This document shows, piece by piece, positions 42,251 to 52,306 of a stretch of DNA of 64,000 bases. Origin of the DNA: Lamprobacter modestohalophilus (GTDB lineage: Bacteria; Pseudomonadota; Gammaproteobacteria; Chromatiales; Chromatiaceae); assembly GCF_016583905.1 (NCBI RefSeq), contig NZ_NRRY01000004.1, positions 1-64,000 of the forward strand, written 5' to 3'. Every line of letters starts with the position of its first letter. Positions within the stretch are counted from its first letter, which is position 1. A model generated the notes under the pieces. The model searched no databases. It was given only the letters and a program-made list of their open reading frames with translations, and was not told the origin of the DNA. Position numbers and translations under genes: made by a program.

Positions 42251-44080
42251 ATGCCGAATGTCCAGCCAAAGCAATTCGACCTGACTTGCGCGCCACGCCG
42301 AAGTCTCGGGCTTGGCGTGATCATCGTCTTCTTGTTCGCATTCGCTAGCATCTTGGTGGATGTCTGGCTGATTGGACATGTGCAAGACCAGGTCCACATG
42401 CACGCCAACAATCACTACGCTCTCACAGAATTCGCGGAGCAGGGACTGCCACAGGCGAACGCCTGGGTGCTCGCGGCCAAGGCCAGCGCCCTGCTCCTTG
42501 CAGTCTTGATTGCGCTCGCCTTTGCACGCTCATGTCTTCAGAAGATCGGCCAACTTGCCGCGAGCCGCGAGCGCAACCGCGCCATCGTCGACAATATGGT
42601 CGACGGCGCCATCCACATCGACGGTAATGGTCGACTTGTCGCGCTCAATGCTGCCGCTGAGCGGATCTTCGGCCAGCCCAGCAAAGAGGCCCGAGGCCAA
42701 TCCTTATCGATCCTGCTTGCACCAGAGTATCGCCAGCAGATCGAAACCAAGATCCGCCTGGCCGCGGCTCGCGTCGGCTCCGAGCCGCCGCTGAATGCTG
42801 CGCTCGAGGTCCATGGCCTGCGCCGCAATGGCACAAGCTTCCCACTCTACCTCGCGATCAGCGAGGTAGTCATGGGCAATTATCCGGTGTTTACCGCCAT
42901 CGCGCGTGACCTGACCGAGACCAAGCGCCAGATGCAGGAGCTTGCTGAGACACGCGACAAGGCCATGGCCGCAGATCGCGCCAAGAGCCAGTTCCTCGCC
43001 GTCATGAGCCACGAGATCCGCACGCCGATGAACGGTGTCATGGGCATGCTTGACCTGTTGCGCGATGGCAACCTGAGCGAGCAGCAGCTCGCGTTTATCG
43101 ACACGGCAGAGAAATCCAGCAACGTCCTGCTCGGCATCATCAACGACATCCTCGACCTCTCCAAGATCGAGTCTGGCAAGCTCGATCTGCAAGAGCTCGA
43201 CTTCAACCTCGGCGCCACCATCGAAGAGGTCGCTGCGTTGGTCGCATCCAGTGCGCGCGAGAAGGACCTGGAGATCGTGACCTTCGTCGAGAGCGATGTC
43301 CCGCCACGCGTGCGTGGCGATCCGTACCGGCTGCGCCAAGTGCTGAACAACCTCATGGGCAATGCCGTCAAATTCACCAATGAGGGCGAGGTGGTGGTCG
43401 AGGCACGCCTGACAGAAGCCAACAACGATTGGATCGAAATCAAGGTCCAGATCCGCGACAGCGGAATCGGCATCGAGCCAGAGATTGCCAAGACCCTGTT
43501 CCAACCGTTCACGCAGGCCGACGCCTCAACCACCCGACGCTTCGGCGGCACCGGGCTTGGTCTGGTCATCTCCAAGCGACTGATCGAAATGATGGGTGGC
43601 GAGATCGGATTCGACAGCCGCCTCGGCGAGGGCTCGACCTTCTGGTTCAGGGTGCGACTGGCCCAGGCGCAGACCAGCACAGAGGATATTGACGCTGACT
43701 TGGTCGGTATTCGGGTCTTGATCGTCGATGACAATCGAACTAATCGGATGATCCTTGAGAAGTACCTGGTTCGATGGGGTGCTGAGGCGACCACCACCGA
43801 CGGTGCGTCGACCGCCCTGAAGGCCTTGCATCAGGCAGTCGAGCAAGGCAAGCCGTTCCGACTCGCGATCCTTGACATGCAAATGCCCGATATCGACGGC
43901 ATCGAGCTGGCGCAACTGATCAAGGGCGACGTCGCGATTGCCAACACCCCATTGCTGATGCTGAGCTCAATGGGCTATCCCGGTGAAGACGCCCGGCGCG
44001 CCGGCATCGTCATCAGCCTGCTCAAGCCGGTTCGCCAAGCGCTGTTGCATGAGGCGGTCGTCAAGGGGCTTGGGGCTTAG
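42251..44080 (+). CDS. Hybrid sensor histidine kinase with PAS and receiver domains
   Basis: 609 residues. Two membrane segments (about 20-42 and 76-96) enclose a short, roughly 33-residue periplasmic loop. A PAS domain (about 110-225) has VDNMVDGAIHIDGNGRLVALNAAAERIFG. HisKA follows with the phospho-acceptor His254 in MSHEIRTPMNGVMGMLDLL, then HATPase with NLMGNAVKFTNEGEV (N box), RDSGIGIEPE, FQPFTQADASTTRRFGGTGLGL. A receiver domain (about 490-605) has VLIVDDN and Asp542 in ILDMQMPD, with Lys in LLKPVRQ. The small loop makes external sensing unlikely; the PAS domain may sense an internal cue. No partner regulator is adjacent. Confidence 0.92.
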   Translation: MPNVQPKQFDLTCAPRRSLGLGVIIVFLFAFASILVDVWLIGHVQDQVHMHANNHYALTEFAEQGLPQANAWVLAAKASALLLAVLIALAFARSCLQKIGQLAASRERNRAIVDNMVDGAIHIDGNGRLVALNAAAERIFGQPSKEARGQSLSILLAPEYRQQIETKIRLAAARVGSEPPLNAALEVHGLRRNGTSFPLYLAISEVVMGNYPVFTAIARDLTETKRQMQELAETRDKAMAADRAKSQFLAVMSHEIRTPMNGVMGMLDLLRDGNLSEQQLAFIDTAEKSSNVLLGIINDILDLSKIESGKLDLQELDFNLGATIEEVAALVASSAREKDLEIVTFVESDVPPRVRGDPYRLRQVLNNLMGNAVKFTNEGEVVVEARLTEANNDWIEIKVQIRDSGIGIEPEIAKTLFQPFTQADASTTRRFGGTGLGLVISKRLIEMMGGEIGFDSRLGEGSTFWFRVRLAQAQTSTEDIDADLVGIRVLIVDDNRTNRMILEKYLVRWGAEATTTDGASTALKALHQAVEQGKPFRLAILDMQMPDIDGIELAQLIKGDVAIANTPLLMLSSMGYPGEDARRAGIVISLLKPVRQALLHEAVVKGLGA

Positions 44081-44225
44081 CAACAGGCGCCTCGCTCAGT
44101 GGCTGCCGCACAACCGCCAGCAGCAACCGTCCACGGAGTAGCCGAGCATCTGGTCTTTTCGCCCGCCTTGCGCATCGCCCCGCTACGTTCTCGACGACGC
44201 GATTCGAAGACAAACGATCCAGCGC

Positions 44226-44267
44226 ACTTCGATTCCAGAACTTCGATTCCAGAACTTCGATTCCAGA
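44226..44267. repeat. 14-base tandem repeat, three copies
   Basis: ACTTCGATTCCAGA is repeated three times without change in the spacer downstream of the histidine kinase. Confidence 0.9.
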
Positions 44268-44328
44268 TGTTCCGGTCATCGCCGGCCAGGCCGCCAAAGC
44301 AGCGGCCGAAAACATCGGCGAAAACAAA

Positions 44329-44356
44329 AAAGGCCTCGATATTCATCGAGGCCTTT
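44329..44356 (-). terminator. Terminator of the tRNA operon (bidirectional)
   Basis: A 12-bp stem (AAAGGCCTCGAT/ATCGAGGCCTTT, loop ATTC) is flanked by A and T runs on both sides. On the minus strand it ends the Pro-Arg-His tRNA transcript nine bases after the tRNA-His CCA; on the plus strand it could end the histidine kinase transcript. Confidence 0.9.
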
Positions 44357-44364
44357 TATTGCTT

Positions 44365-44441
44365 TGGGGTGGACGATGGGGATCGAACCCACGACCGCAG
44401 GAGCCACAATCCTGTGCTCTACCAACTGAGCTACGTCCACC
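44365..44441 (-). tRNA. tRNA-His (GTG)
   Basis: 77 bases including encoded CCA and the extra 5' G (position -1) that marks tRNA-His. Anticodon loop TTGTGGC in stem CAGGA/TCCTG; T arm GTGGG-TTCGATC-CCCAT; acceptor GTGGACG pairs with CGTCCAC. It is the last tRNA of the operon. Confidence 0.95.
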
Positions 44442-44527
44442 ATTGAAACCAGATCCGCCGATGCACGGTGCTCGGCGGATGACGACAGTCAAGCTCTATC
44501 ATTCCAGAGCCTGTGTCAAGGGGCGTT

Positions 44528-44604
44528 TGGCGCGCCCGGCAGGACTCGAACCTGCGACCAACGGCTTAGAAGGCCGTTGCTCTATCCAGCTGAGCTACGG
44601 GCGC
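44528..44604 (-). tRNA. tRNA-Arg (TCT)
   Basis: 77 bases including encoded CCA. Anticodon loop CTTCTAA in stem ACGGC/GCCGT; T arm GCAGG-TTCGAGT-CCTGC; acceptor GCGCCCG pairs with CGGGCGC. It is the middle tRNA of the operon. Confidence 0.95.
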
Positions 44605-44687
44605 TCGTGCATCGGTCGTCGCCGACTGGAGAAGCTCCAATCTTCGTCTGCTCTATAAGCATCAGCAGGCGCTCGAAGCGCCGAATA

Positions 44688-44764
44688 TGGTCGGGGTAGA
44701 GGGATTCGAACCCCCGACATCCTGCTCCCAAAGCAGGCGCGCTACCAGACTGCGCTATACCCCG
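44688..44764 (-). tRNA. tRNA-Pro (TGG)
   Basis: 77 bases including encoded CCA. Anticodon loop TTTGGGA in stem CCTGC/GCAGG; T arm GGGGG-TTCGAAT-CCCTC; acceptor CGGGGTA pairs with TACCCCG. It is the first tRNA of the operon. Confidence 0.95.
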
Positions 44765-44840
44765 ATATAAAATTCCATCGCAGCAGGGCTCATCGAACGG
44801 CCCCACCCTGCCACCCCACTTGGAGCGACTAAGCCGATAT

Positions 44841-44869
44841 AGGGTACGCGGTTGGGGTGCTGGCGTCAA
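44841..44869 (-). promoter_or_regulatory. Promoter of the tRNA operon
   Basis: On the minus strand TTGACG (44864-44869) and TACCCT (44841-44846) are separated by 17 bases, about 75 bases before tRNA-Pro. Confidence 0.7.
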
Positions 44870-44960
44870 TGCATCGGTCAACCTGCTTGCGCCAGACCAA
44901 TGCAGGTGGGCCGCGACCGGGTTAGCATGACAGGCTAGCCTGAGTGGGAGCACAGCACAG

Positions 44961-45824
44961 ATGAGCGCACAGAGTCTTGACGGCAAAGCGATCGCGGCCG
45001 AAGTCCGCACCGATGTGGCAGCGAGTGTCGCGGCGCGCTTGAAAGCGGGCCGAACGGCACCCGGTCTTGCTGTTGTCCTAGTCGGCGAGAATCCAGCCTC
45101 GCAGGTTTATGTACGCAACAAGCACAAGGCTTGCGCCGAGGTGGGGTTCCACTCCGAGCTGCACGAGCTACCCGCCAGCGTCTCGCAAGCGGGGCTGCTC
45201 GAGGTGGTCGATCGCCTGAATGCCGATCCGGCCATCCACGGCATTCTCGTGCAGCTTCCGCTACCGGCACAGATCGATCCCGAGGCCGTGATCGAGCGCA
45301 TCCTGCCAACCAAGGATGTCGACGGATTCCATCCCTACAATGTCGGCCGATTGTCGCTGCGCATGCCGGTGCTGCGCCCGTGCACACCGAAGGGTGTGAT
45401 GACGCTGCTCGAGCGCACCGGACAATCGCTTGAGGGCTTAGACGCTGTCATCATCGGCCAGTCGAATATTGTCGGTCGCCCGATGGCTCTGGAGCTGCTC
45501 GCAGCACGCTGCACCATCACGGTCTGCCATAGTCGGACCAAAGATCTGGCTGAGAAGGCAAGGAGTGCGGATATTCTAGTGGTCGCAATCGGCCGCGAGC
45601 GCTTCGTGCCGGGTGATTGGATCAAGCCTGGCGCCATCGTGATCGATGTCGGCATGAACCGGGATGCGTCCGGCAAGCTCTGCGGCGATGTCGACTTTGA
45701 AGCCGCACGACAGCACGCGAGCTGGATCACACCCGTGCCCGGCGGCGTTGGACCCATGACGATCGCTAGCCTGCTCGAGAATACCTTGCAGGCCGCTGAC
45801 CTTGCCGACAACCGCTCAGTCTAG
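44961..45824 (+). CDS. folD: Methylenetetrahydrofolate dehydrogenase/cyclohydrolase FolD
   Basis: 287 residues. Motifs: [29 protein letters not shown] (catalytic Lys in VRNKHKAC), [61 protein letters not shown] (NADP-binding) and [19 protein letters not shown]. It interconverts methylene-, methenyl- and formyl-tetrahydrofolate in the cytoplasm. It is convergent with cysS across the small MITE-like insertion. Confidence 0.97.
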   Translation: MSAQSLDGKAIAAEVRTDVAASVAARLKAGRTAPGLAVVLVGENPASQVYVRNKHKACAEVGFHSELHELPASVSQAGLLEVVDRLNADPAIHGILVQLPLPAQIDPEAVIERILPTKDVDGFHPYNVGRLSLRMPVLRPCTPKGVMTLLERTGQSLEGLDAVIIGQSNIVGRPMALELLAARCTITVCHSRTKDLAEKARSADILVVAIGRERFVPGDWIKPGAIVIDVGMNRDASGKLCGDVDFEAARQHASWITPVPGGVGPMTIASLLENTLQAADLADNRSV

Positions 45825-45917
45825 CGGGTCACGGGCAACGCCCAGATGCGGCATTGCCAGCGCAACAGCATGGCAGCTCGCCAGCATGACCGCACGCCAG
45901 CAAACGACAGCACGCAA

Positions 45918-46003
45918 GGCTCCTTAGAAAGCGTCCACTAACTGCTTCCCGATTTAAGCGCCACTGTCCGGCAAGAATCGGGAAGTAGAAAATGGACGGC
46001 TCC

Positions 46004-46007
<4 letters not shown>
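45918..46007. mobile_element. MITE-like insertion with 10-base flanking repeats
   Basis: GGCTCCTTAG occurs at 45918-45927 and again at 45998-46007, flanking a 70-base insert. The insert has imperfect terminal inverted repeats of 23 bases (CGTCCA...CTTCCCGATT against its complement; 19 of 23 match), with the perfect 10-bp core CTTCCCGATT/AATCGGGAAG. The direct repeats look like a target duplication and the right copy includes the cysS stop codon. It has no coding capacity. Confidence 0.75.
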
Positions 46008-47398
<1,391 letters not shown>

Positions 47399-47721
47399 AT
47401 CAAGTGATGTCTATGCAGGACAGATGCGGGGCATATGCAGGGCAGATAAAGAATACTAACGTACCTAACGATCACAGCGCGGCGCCACCCCGGAAAATGA
47501 ATCGCGTGAGATTCAGGTTAACGCGTCGCCAACCCGGCGGATGGAGCGCTGGTTTCACGATCACAAAGGGCACAGGCGGACCCAAACGGGCTGCTGATCA
47601 CCATCCCGCGACTCAACGCGAGCGCCGTCGCAGACCTCAAACGGGCGCCGATGGGCGAACCGATGGGCGAATCTAGGGCTTAGTTTTGATAAGCTGAAGC
47701 GAGACACAACGGAGACACCCA
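47399..47721. other. Spacer between cysS and ppiB with a dispersed repeat
   Basis: The 323-base divergent spacer holds no supported gene. It carries a relative of the 38570 repeat at 47522-47560 and a 12-base tandem (CGATGGGCGAA, twice, 47650-47672). The ppiB promoter is probably near GTTTTGATAAGC just upstream of its start. Confidence 0.55.
47522..47560. repeat. Dispersed repeat copy (38570 family)
   Basis: ACGCGTCGCCAACCCGGCGG, followed by ATGGAGCGCTGGTTTCACG, aligns with copy A at 38570-38612 over its whole length with small gaps. Confidence 0.65.
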
Positions 47722-48210
47722 ATGATTAAGCTTCAGACCAACCACGGCGACATCCTGATCGAGCTCGATCACGACAACGCACCAGTCACTGCCGAGAATT
47801 TCGAGCAGTACGTTCGCGACGGCCACTACGACGGCACGCTGTTTCATCGCGTGATCGACGGTTTCATGATTCAGGGTGGCGGCATGGACGTCAACTTCAC
47901 ACCGAAGCCGACCCGGCCGCCGATCGAGAACGAGGCCAACAACGGCCTCAAGAACACGGCTGGCACGGTCGCGATGGCACGCACCAACGATCCACATTCC
48001 GCCTCGTCTCAATTCTTCATCAACGTCTCGGACAACAGCTTCCTTGACCATCCGGGACAAGATGGGTGGGGCTACTGCGTGTTCGGCCGGGTCGCCGAGG
48101 GCATGGATGTTGTCAACGCCATCAAGAACAGCAAGACGGGCGGTCGGCAAGGCCATCAAGACGTTCCGATCGACGATGTGATCATCGAGAAGGCCGAGAT
48201 CACTGATTGA
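47722..48210 (+). CDS. ppiB: Peptidyl-prolyl cis-trans isomerase B (cyclophilin)
   Basis: 162 residues. Cyclophilin motifs: [36 protein letters not shown] (catalytic Arg in FHRVI), [21 protein letters not shown] and [18 protein letters not shown]. There is no signal peptide, so it is the cytoplasmic form. Its stop overlaps the TTG start of lpxH. In many gammaproteobacteria cysS, ppiB and lpxH lie together, as here. Confidence 0.96.
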   Translation: MIKLQTNHGDILIELDHDNAPVTAENFEQYVRDGHYDGTLFHRVIDGFMIQGGGMDVNFTPKPTRPPIENEANNGLKNTAGTVAMARTNDPHSASSQFFINVSDNSFLDHPGQDGWGYCVFGRVAEGMDVVNAIKNSKTGGRQGHQDVPIDDVIIEKAEITD

Positions 48211-49022
48211 ACGATTGTCCGTCAGACCGCCAGCTCCGTGCTGTTAGAGAACGCCGTTCGGCGGATGCAACACCGCCCGTGGGCGAGACGCTGTTCATCT
48301 CGGATCTGCATCTCTCGCCACAGCGGCCTGCGCTCATCCAGCTCTTCATCGATTTTCTCGAGCAGCGCGCGCCGGCGGCAACTCAGCTCTTCGTTCTCGG
48401 TGACCTGTTCGATGCCTGGATCGGGGACGACGACGACCCGCTGCCCGAGGTGCGAGCCGCACTCAAGCGGCTCACTGATCGGGGCACCCGCTGCTCGATC
48501 ATGCATGGCAACCGCGACTTCCTGCTTGGGCGGCGATTCGCGTGGGCGACCGGCTGTCACCTCATTCGCGACCCTTGCCTGATCCAGCTCGACGACGAGC
48601 CAACCTTGCTCATGCACGGCGATCTGCTCTGCACCGACGACCTGGCCTACCAGCGCTTTCGACGGCGAGTGAGAAATCCGATCGTGCAGCGCCTCTTTCT
48701 CTGGTCGCCGCTGAGCAAACGACGACGCATCGCCGCCAGCTATCGACAGCGCAGCGGTGAGGCGATGGCGCAAAAGCCCGACGCGATCATGGATGTGAAT
48801 AGCGCTGCAGTCAGCAGGCTGATGCGCCGCGCTGGGGTGCGCAGGCTGATCCATGGACATACCCATCGGCCGCAGGATCATGCCCTAGAGCTAGACGGTC
48901 TGCCGGCGCTGAGACAGGTGTTATGCGACTGGACGGACGACCGCGGCGAGCTTCTCGTGCATCAGGCCGGCACCTGGCGCCGTGAGCCCTGGACGGCTAA
49001 TGGCGCTGGTTGCACGCGCTGA
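48207..49022 (+). CDS. lpxH: UDP-2,3-diacylglucosamine hydrolase LpxH
   Basis: 271 residues from the TTG at 48207 (TTGA overlap with ppiB); a GTG at 48279 would give 247 residues and begins nearer the usual family N-terminus ([13 protein letters not shown]). Calcineurin-like metallophosphatase motifs: [41 protein letters not shown] and IHGHTHRP. Family residues [11 protein letters not shown] are present. It removes UMP from UDP-diacylglucosamine in lipid A synthesis at the inner membrane. Confidence 0.93.
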   Translation: MNDCPSDRQLRAVRERRSADATPPVGETLFISDLHLSPQRPALIQLFIDFLEQRAPAATQLFVLGDLFDAWIGDDDDPLPEVRAALKRLTDRGTRCSIMHGNRDFLLGRRFAWATGCHLIRDPCLIQLDDEPTLLMHGDLLCTDDLAYQRFRRRVRNPIVQRLFLWSPLSKRRRIAASYRQRSGEAMAQKPDAIMDVNSAAVSRLMRRAGVRRLIHGHTHRPQDHALELDGLPALRQVLCDWTDDRGELLVHQAGTWRREPWTANGAGCTR

Positions 49023-49032
49023 CAAGAGACCC

Positions 49033-49386
49033 TCAACCGTTGGCGAAATCCAGCCCCAGCTTGTTGTAGTGGGTCCGAATGACGATCCAGCCAGTGTAGG
49101 CGACGATCAGGATCAGCAGCCCGAAAAGATCGAACAGAGAGAGATAGATCTTCAGATCGGACAGGAAGTAGCCACCGATGAGCAGCAATGACGCAAAGGC
49201 GCCGTAAAACAGAAACAAGGGCATAAACGACATGCCCATCGCGGTCCAGACCGGATCAACCTCACCCCGACCACCGTTCGCGTCCGCACGCTCGCGGGCA
49301 CTGATCACCAACTTCCGATGCCGCGCACTGCGCCAGAAGTAGAAGGCGCCAAGCACCAGCGCCACAATGCCGATGTAATAGCTCAA
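49033..49386 (-). CDS. Unknown three-segment membrane protein coupled to crtB
   Basis: 117 residues starting with TTG at 49386. GGAGGAGG lies within the last codons of crtB, the stop TAA of crtB follows and the TTG begins two bases later, so the start is well placed and the gene is coupled to crtB. Three hydrophobic stretches are seen: residues about 3-18 (YYIGIVALVLGAFYFW), about 48-76 and about 80-103. A basic, hydrophilic loop (RHRKLVISARERADANGGRGE) lies between the first two. I do not recognise a family. Its position suggests a role linked to carotenoid synthesis or its membrane site, which is an inference from coupling alone. Confidence 0.75.
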   Translation of the reverse strand: MSYYIGIVALVLGAFYFWRSARHRKLVISARERADANGGRGEVDPVWTAMGMSFMPLFLFYGAFASLLLIGGYFLSDLKIYLSLFDLFGLLILIVAYTGWIVIRTHYNKLGLDFANG

Positions 49387-49388
49387 AA

Positions 49389-50531
49389 TTAACCTCCTCC
49401 AGTGGATACCCGCATCAGACCGCCGTCCTGGCCGAGTGACGCCATTCGTTGACGCTCGTCTAGGGTCGCAAACAGATCGAGAACCCAGATCAACTTCTCA
49501 CCAACCGATTGCGGGCTATCTTGACCGACCTGACGCTGACTTGCATCTTGGCCGGAACGTAAAACCGCCACCCGCGATCTTGCCGGGCGATCCTTAGCTG
49601 CGGCGGCACTGACCAGGAATTGGTTCTCTGACAGCGCCGACTCGGCACAGCTTCGGCCCGGAAATGGCGTCGCAGCAATGGCGCGACTTAAGAGTGTCAC
49701 CTTTCGACCTGGCGGCACAACCGCGCGCGTTGTCACGGAATCATAGCCGTTGCGCGCAACCTCACGACCGATCTCGGCATAGAGCAGACGGGCGGCATAG
49801 ATGCCGGGCCGGCAAGGCACCGGCAGCTTGGCGATACCGGACTCGGCGCGCTGATAGATCGCTTCGGCCATGTCCAGGACACGCTTGACCACAGCGCCAA
49901 CCGCATCGTTGAAGGTCGGATTGGCCAGCCAGGCCTCGATATCCAAGCCTTCTTCGCGCAGCCACGCCTTCGGTAGGTAGACGCGACCATTGCGGGCGTC
50001 TTCACCGACGTCGCGACAGATGTTGGTGAGCTGCATCGCGCTGCCGAGATCACAGGCGCGTGCCAGCACAGTCGGCGAGCGCACCCCCATGATTACGGTC
50101 ATCATGGCGCCAACCGCGGCGGCAACTCGGGCCGAGTAGTCGAGCACGCCCTCGATGGTCTCGTAGCTGCGCCCCTCGGCATCCCAGGCAAACCCTTCGA
50201 GCAAGGCTTCCGGCAGCGCACGGGGCACGTCGAAGCGCTCGACCGTCGCCGCAAAGGCGCGATCGGGCGCCAACGGCAATGGCCGCCCCTGATAGACGCG
50301 CTCGAGCCGCTCGCGTAATTGCTCTAGGGCCGCACGTTGGTCGAGCTGTTCGTCGATCGCATCGTCGGCCACGCGGCAGAATGCATAGAGCGCCGCAGCC
50401 GGGTCGCGGATCATCTTAGGCAGGAAGAAGGAGGCGGCGAAGAATGACTTCGAGCCGGTACTCAACATCTGCCGACAAGCAGCGAGATCCGCTGCTTCTG
50501 AGGTTTGGGTTTCACGCAAAAACAGAGGCAT
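49389..50531 (-). CDS. crtB: Phytoene synthase
   Basis: 380 residues from the ATG at 50531, which overlaps crtI by 20 bases. Squalene/phytoene synthase motifs: SKSFFAASFFLPKMIRDPAAALYAFCRVADDAIDE (first Asp-rich motif, DDAID) and GSAMQLTNICRDVGEDARNGRVYLPKAWL (second, RDVGED). It joins two geranylgeranyl diphosphates to phytoene. The C-terminal 100 residues (after RAIAATPFPGRS) are longer and more polar than in relatives, probably a lineage-specific extension. Confidence 0.96.
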   Translation of the reverse strand: MPLFLRETQTSEAADLAACRQMLSTGSKSFFAASFFLPKMIRDPAAALYAFCRVADDAIDEQLDQRAALEQLRERLERVYQGRPLPLAPDRAFAATVERFDVPRALPEALLEGFAWDAEGRSYETIEGVLDYSARVAAAVGAMMTVIMGVRSPTVLARACDLGSAMQLTNICRDVGEDARNGRVYLPKAWLREEGLDIEAWLANPTFNDAVGAVVKRVLDMAEAIYQRAESGIAKLPVPCRPGIYAARLLYAEIGREVARNGYDSVTTRAVVPPGRKVTLLSRAIAATPFPGRSCAESALSENQFLVSAAAAKDRPARSRVAVLRSGQDASQRQVGQDSPQSVGEKLIWVLDLFATLDERQRMASLGQDGGLMRVSTGGG

Positions 50532-52053
50532 CGGGGACCACCGTATCCAGTACACGTGCTGTCGAGATGACGCCAGGCACACCTGCTCCAGGGTGGGTGC
50601 CAGCGCCGACCATGTAGAGGTGCTCGACCTCTTCGCTCTTGTTGTGCGGTCTGAACCAAGCGCTCTGCAGCAGCACCGGCTCGAGACTAAACCCAGCACC
50701 CTTGACCGAGCAGAGACGCTGCTCGAAGTCGTTGGGCGTGGTGATCATCGACACCGCTAGCTCATCCTCAAGATTAGGCAGCAGGGTGTCGGAAAGGTAG
50801 GTCGAGATCGCGCGCCGATAGGGCTCTGCGCGCTCCGACCAGTCGACGTCGGCATCCAGGTGTGGCACCGGCGCGAGGACGTAAAAGGTATCGCAGCCCT
50901 CCGGCGCTAGCGACGGATCGGTCGCGGTCGGGCGATGCAGGTAGAGACTGAAGTCATCCGCGAGTACCTTGCGATTGAAGATATCTTGCAGCAGCCCCTT
51001 GTAGCGCGGCCCGAGCAGGATGCTGTGGTGCTTCACATCCTCATAGCGCCGTTTGGTACCGAAGTACCAGACGAAGAGGCCGTTCGAGTACTGCGCTTTG
51101 TCGAGCTTGCGATCGGTCCAATGCTTGCGCTCGATACCCGGCAACAAGTGCTTGTAGGTCCAGGCGACATCGGCGTTGGAGACCACCACGTCGGCCGCGA
51201 TCTGCTCGCCATCCTTCAGCTTGACGCCGGTCGCCTTGCCGTTCATAACGGTGATCTCGGCAACCTCAGCCTTCAGGCGCAGTTCGCTGCCCTGGCCCTC
51301 GATGAGGCTCACCAGACCGTTGACGATGGCACCCGTGCCGCCCATGGCCGAGTGCACGCCCCAGTGCCGCTCGAGGAAGGAGATTAGTGAGTAGATCGAG
51401 GTGACCGTAAACGGATTGCCACCGATCAGCAACGGATGGAACGAGAGGGCCACCCGCAGGCGCTCGTCCTTCACATACTGCGAGACCATAGCGTAAACGC
51501 TCCGATAGCTGCGCAGTGCAACCATCTTCGGCACGATCTTCGCCATGTCCTGCCAATGGGTGAAGGGGACATGGCCAAGCTCGACGAAGCCGACCTTAAA
51601 GATCGCCTCGCTGGCCTCAATGAAGCGGTCATAGCCGGCGACATCGCCGGGCGCGAAGCGCTGCACCTGCGCGCGCATTGCATCGGCATCGCCGTTGGTG
51701 TCAAACACCGCGCCATCATCGAAACGAATGCGATAGAAGGGGTCCATCGGGCGTAAGTCGATGTCTTCCTTGAAGCTACGGCCACACATCTGCCAGAGTT
51801 CTTCGAGCAGGAAGGGCGCGGTGATGATGGTCGGACCGGCATCAAACTTGAAACCGTCGAGCTCGTGCACGTAGGCACGGCCGCCCGGAGCGTCCAATTT
51901 CTCAACAACGGTTACCCGGTAGCCGCGGGCGCCCAAACGAATCGCCGCGGCGAGTCCGCCAAAGCCGCTTCCGATGATCACGGCATGTGGCTTGCGCCCT
52001 GCTTGCAGCGCGCGAGCAGCAATCGTTCCTGCCTGGGGTGGGTCAGTAGTCAA
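50512..52053 (-). CDS. crtI: Phytoene desaturase CrtI
   Basis: 513 residues. FAD/NAD-binding N-terminus HAVIIGSGFGGLAAAIRLGARGYRVTVVEKLDAPGGRAYV; conserved DAGPTIITAPFLLEELW, NADVAWTYKHLLPG and the C-terminal YMVGAGTHPGAGVPGVISTARVLD, the bacterial-type carotene desaturase signature. It introduces the double bonds that turn phytoene into neurosporene or lycopene. It heads the crtI-crtB operon, which begins 20 bases downstream of a TGT-N12-ACA palindrome. Confidence 0.97.
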   Translation of the reverse strand: MTTDPPQAGTIAARALQAGRKPHAVIIGSGFGGLAAAIRLGARGYRVTVVEKLDAPGGRAYVHELDGFKFDAGPTIITAPFLLEELWQMCGRSFKEDIDLRPMDPFYRIRFDDGAVFDTNGDADAMRAQVQRFAPGDVAGYDRFIEASEAIFKVGFVELGHVPFTHWQDMAKIVPKMVALRSYRSVYAMVSQYVKDERLRVALSFHPLLIGGNPFTVTSIYSLISFLERHWGVHSAMGGTGAIVNGLVSLIEGQGSELRLKAEVAEITVMNGKATGVKLKDGEQIAADVVVSNADVAWTYKHLLPGIERKHWTDRKLDKAQYSNGLFVWYFGTKRRYEDVKHHSILLGPRYKGLLQDIFNRKVLADDFSLYLHRPTATDPSLAPEGCDTFYVLAPVPHLDADVDWSERAEPYRRAISTYLSDTLLPNLEDELAVSMITTPNDFEQRLCSVKGAGFSLEPVLLQSAWFRPHNKSEEVEHLYMVGAGTHPGAGVPGVISTARVLDTVVPDASVFA

Positions 52054-52071
52054 AGTGTCAACTCAAGCTGA

Positions 52072-52089
52072 TGTCAATCATGCCTGACA
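52072..52089. promoter_or_regulatory. PpsR/CrtJ-type operator upstream of crtI
   Basis: TGTCAATCATGCCTGACA fits TGT-N12-ACA, the consensus bound by the photosynthesis-gene repressor PpsR/CrtJ in purple bacteria. It lies 18 bases before the crtI start codon. Only one copy is seen; PpsR usually prefers paired sites, and whether this organism encodes it is not shown here. Confidence 0.55.
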
Positions 52090-52306
52090 GTATAGCAGCC
52101 GATATTTTTCCTGCGCCAGCATCCTGTACTGCATTCGTTCATGTCTCTTGCCTTATGTCAAGCACCGCGCCGCAGGCTTGATCCCTAGACCATGGCCGTT
52201 ATACCTTCCATCCACAATCAATAACGGCGTGGCGCATGAATGGTTCGCGCGGTCCCTGCGAGCCATCCGGGCAAGCCATCTCACCGGTGAGTCGTACTCT
52301 TAATTC

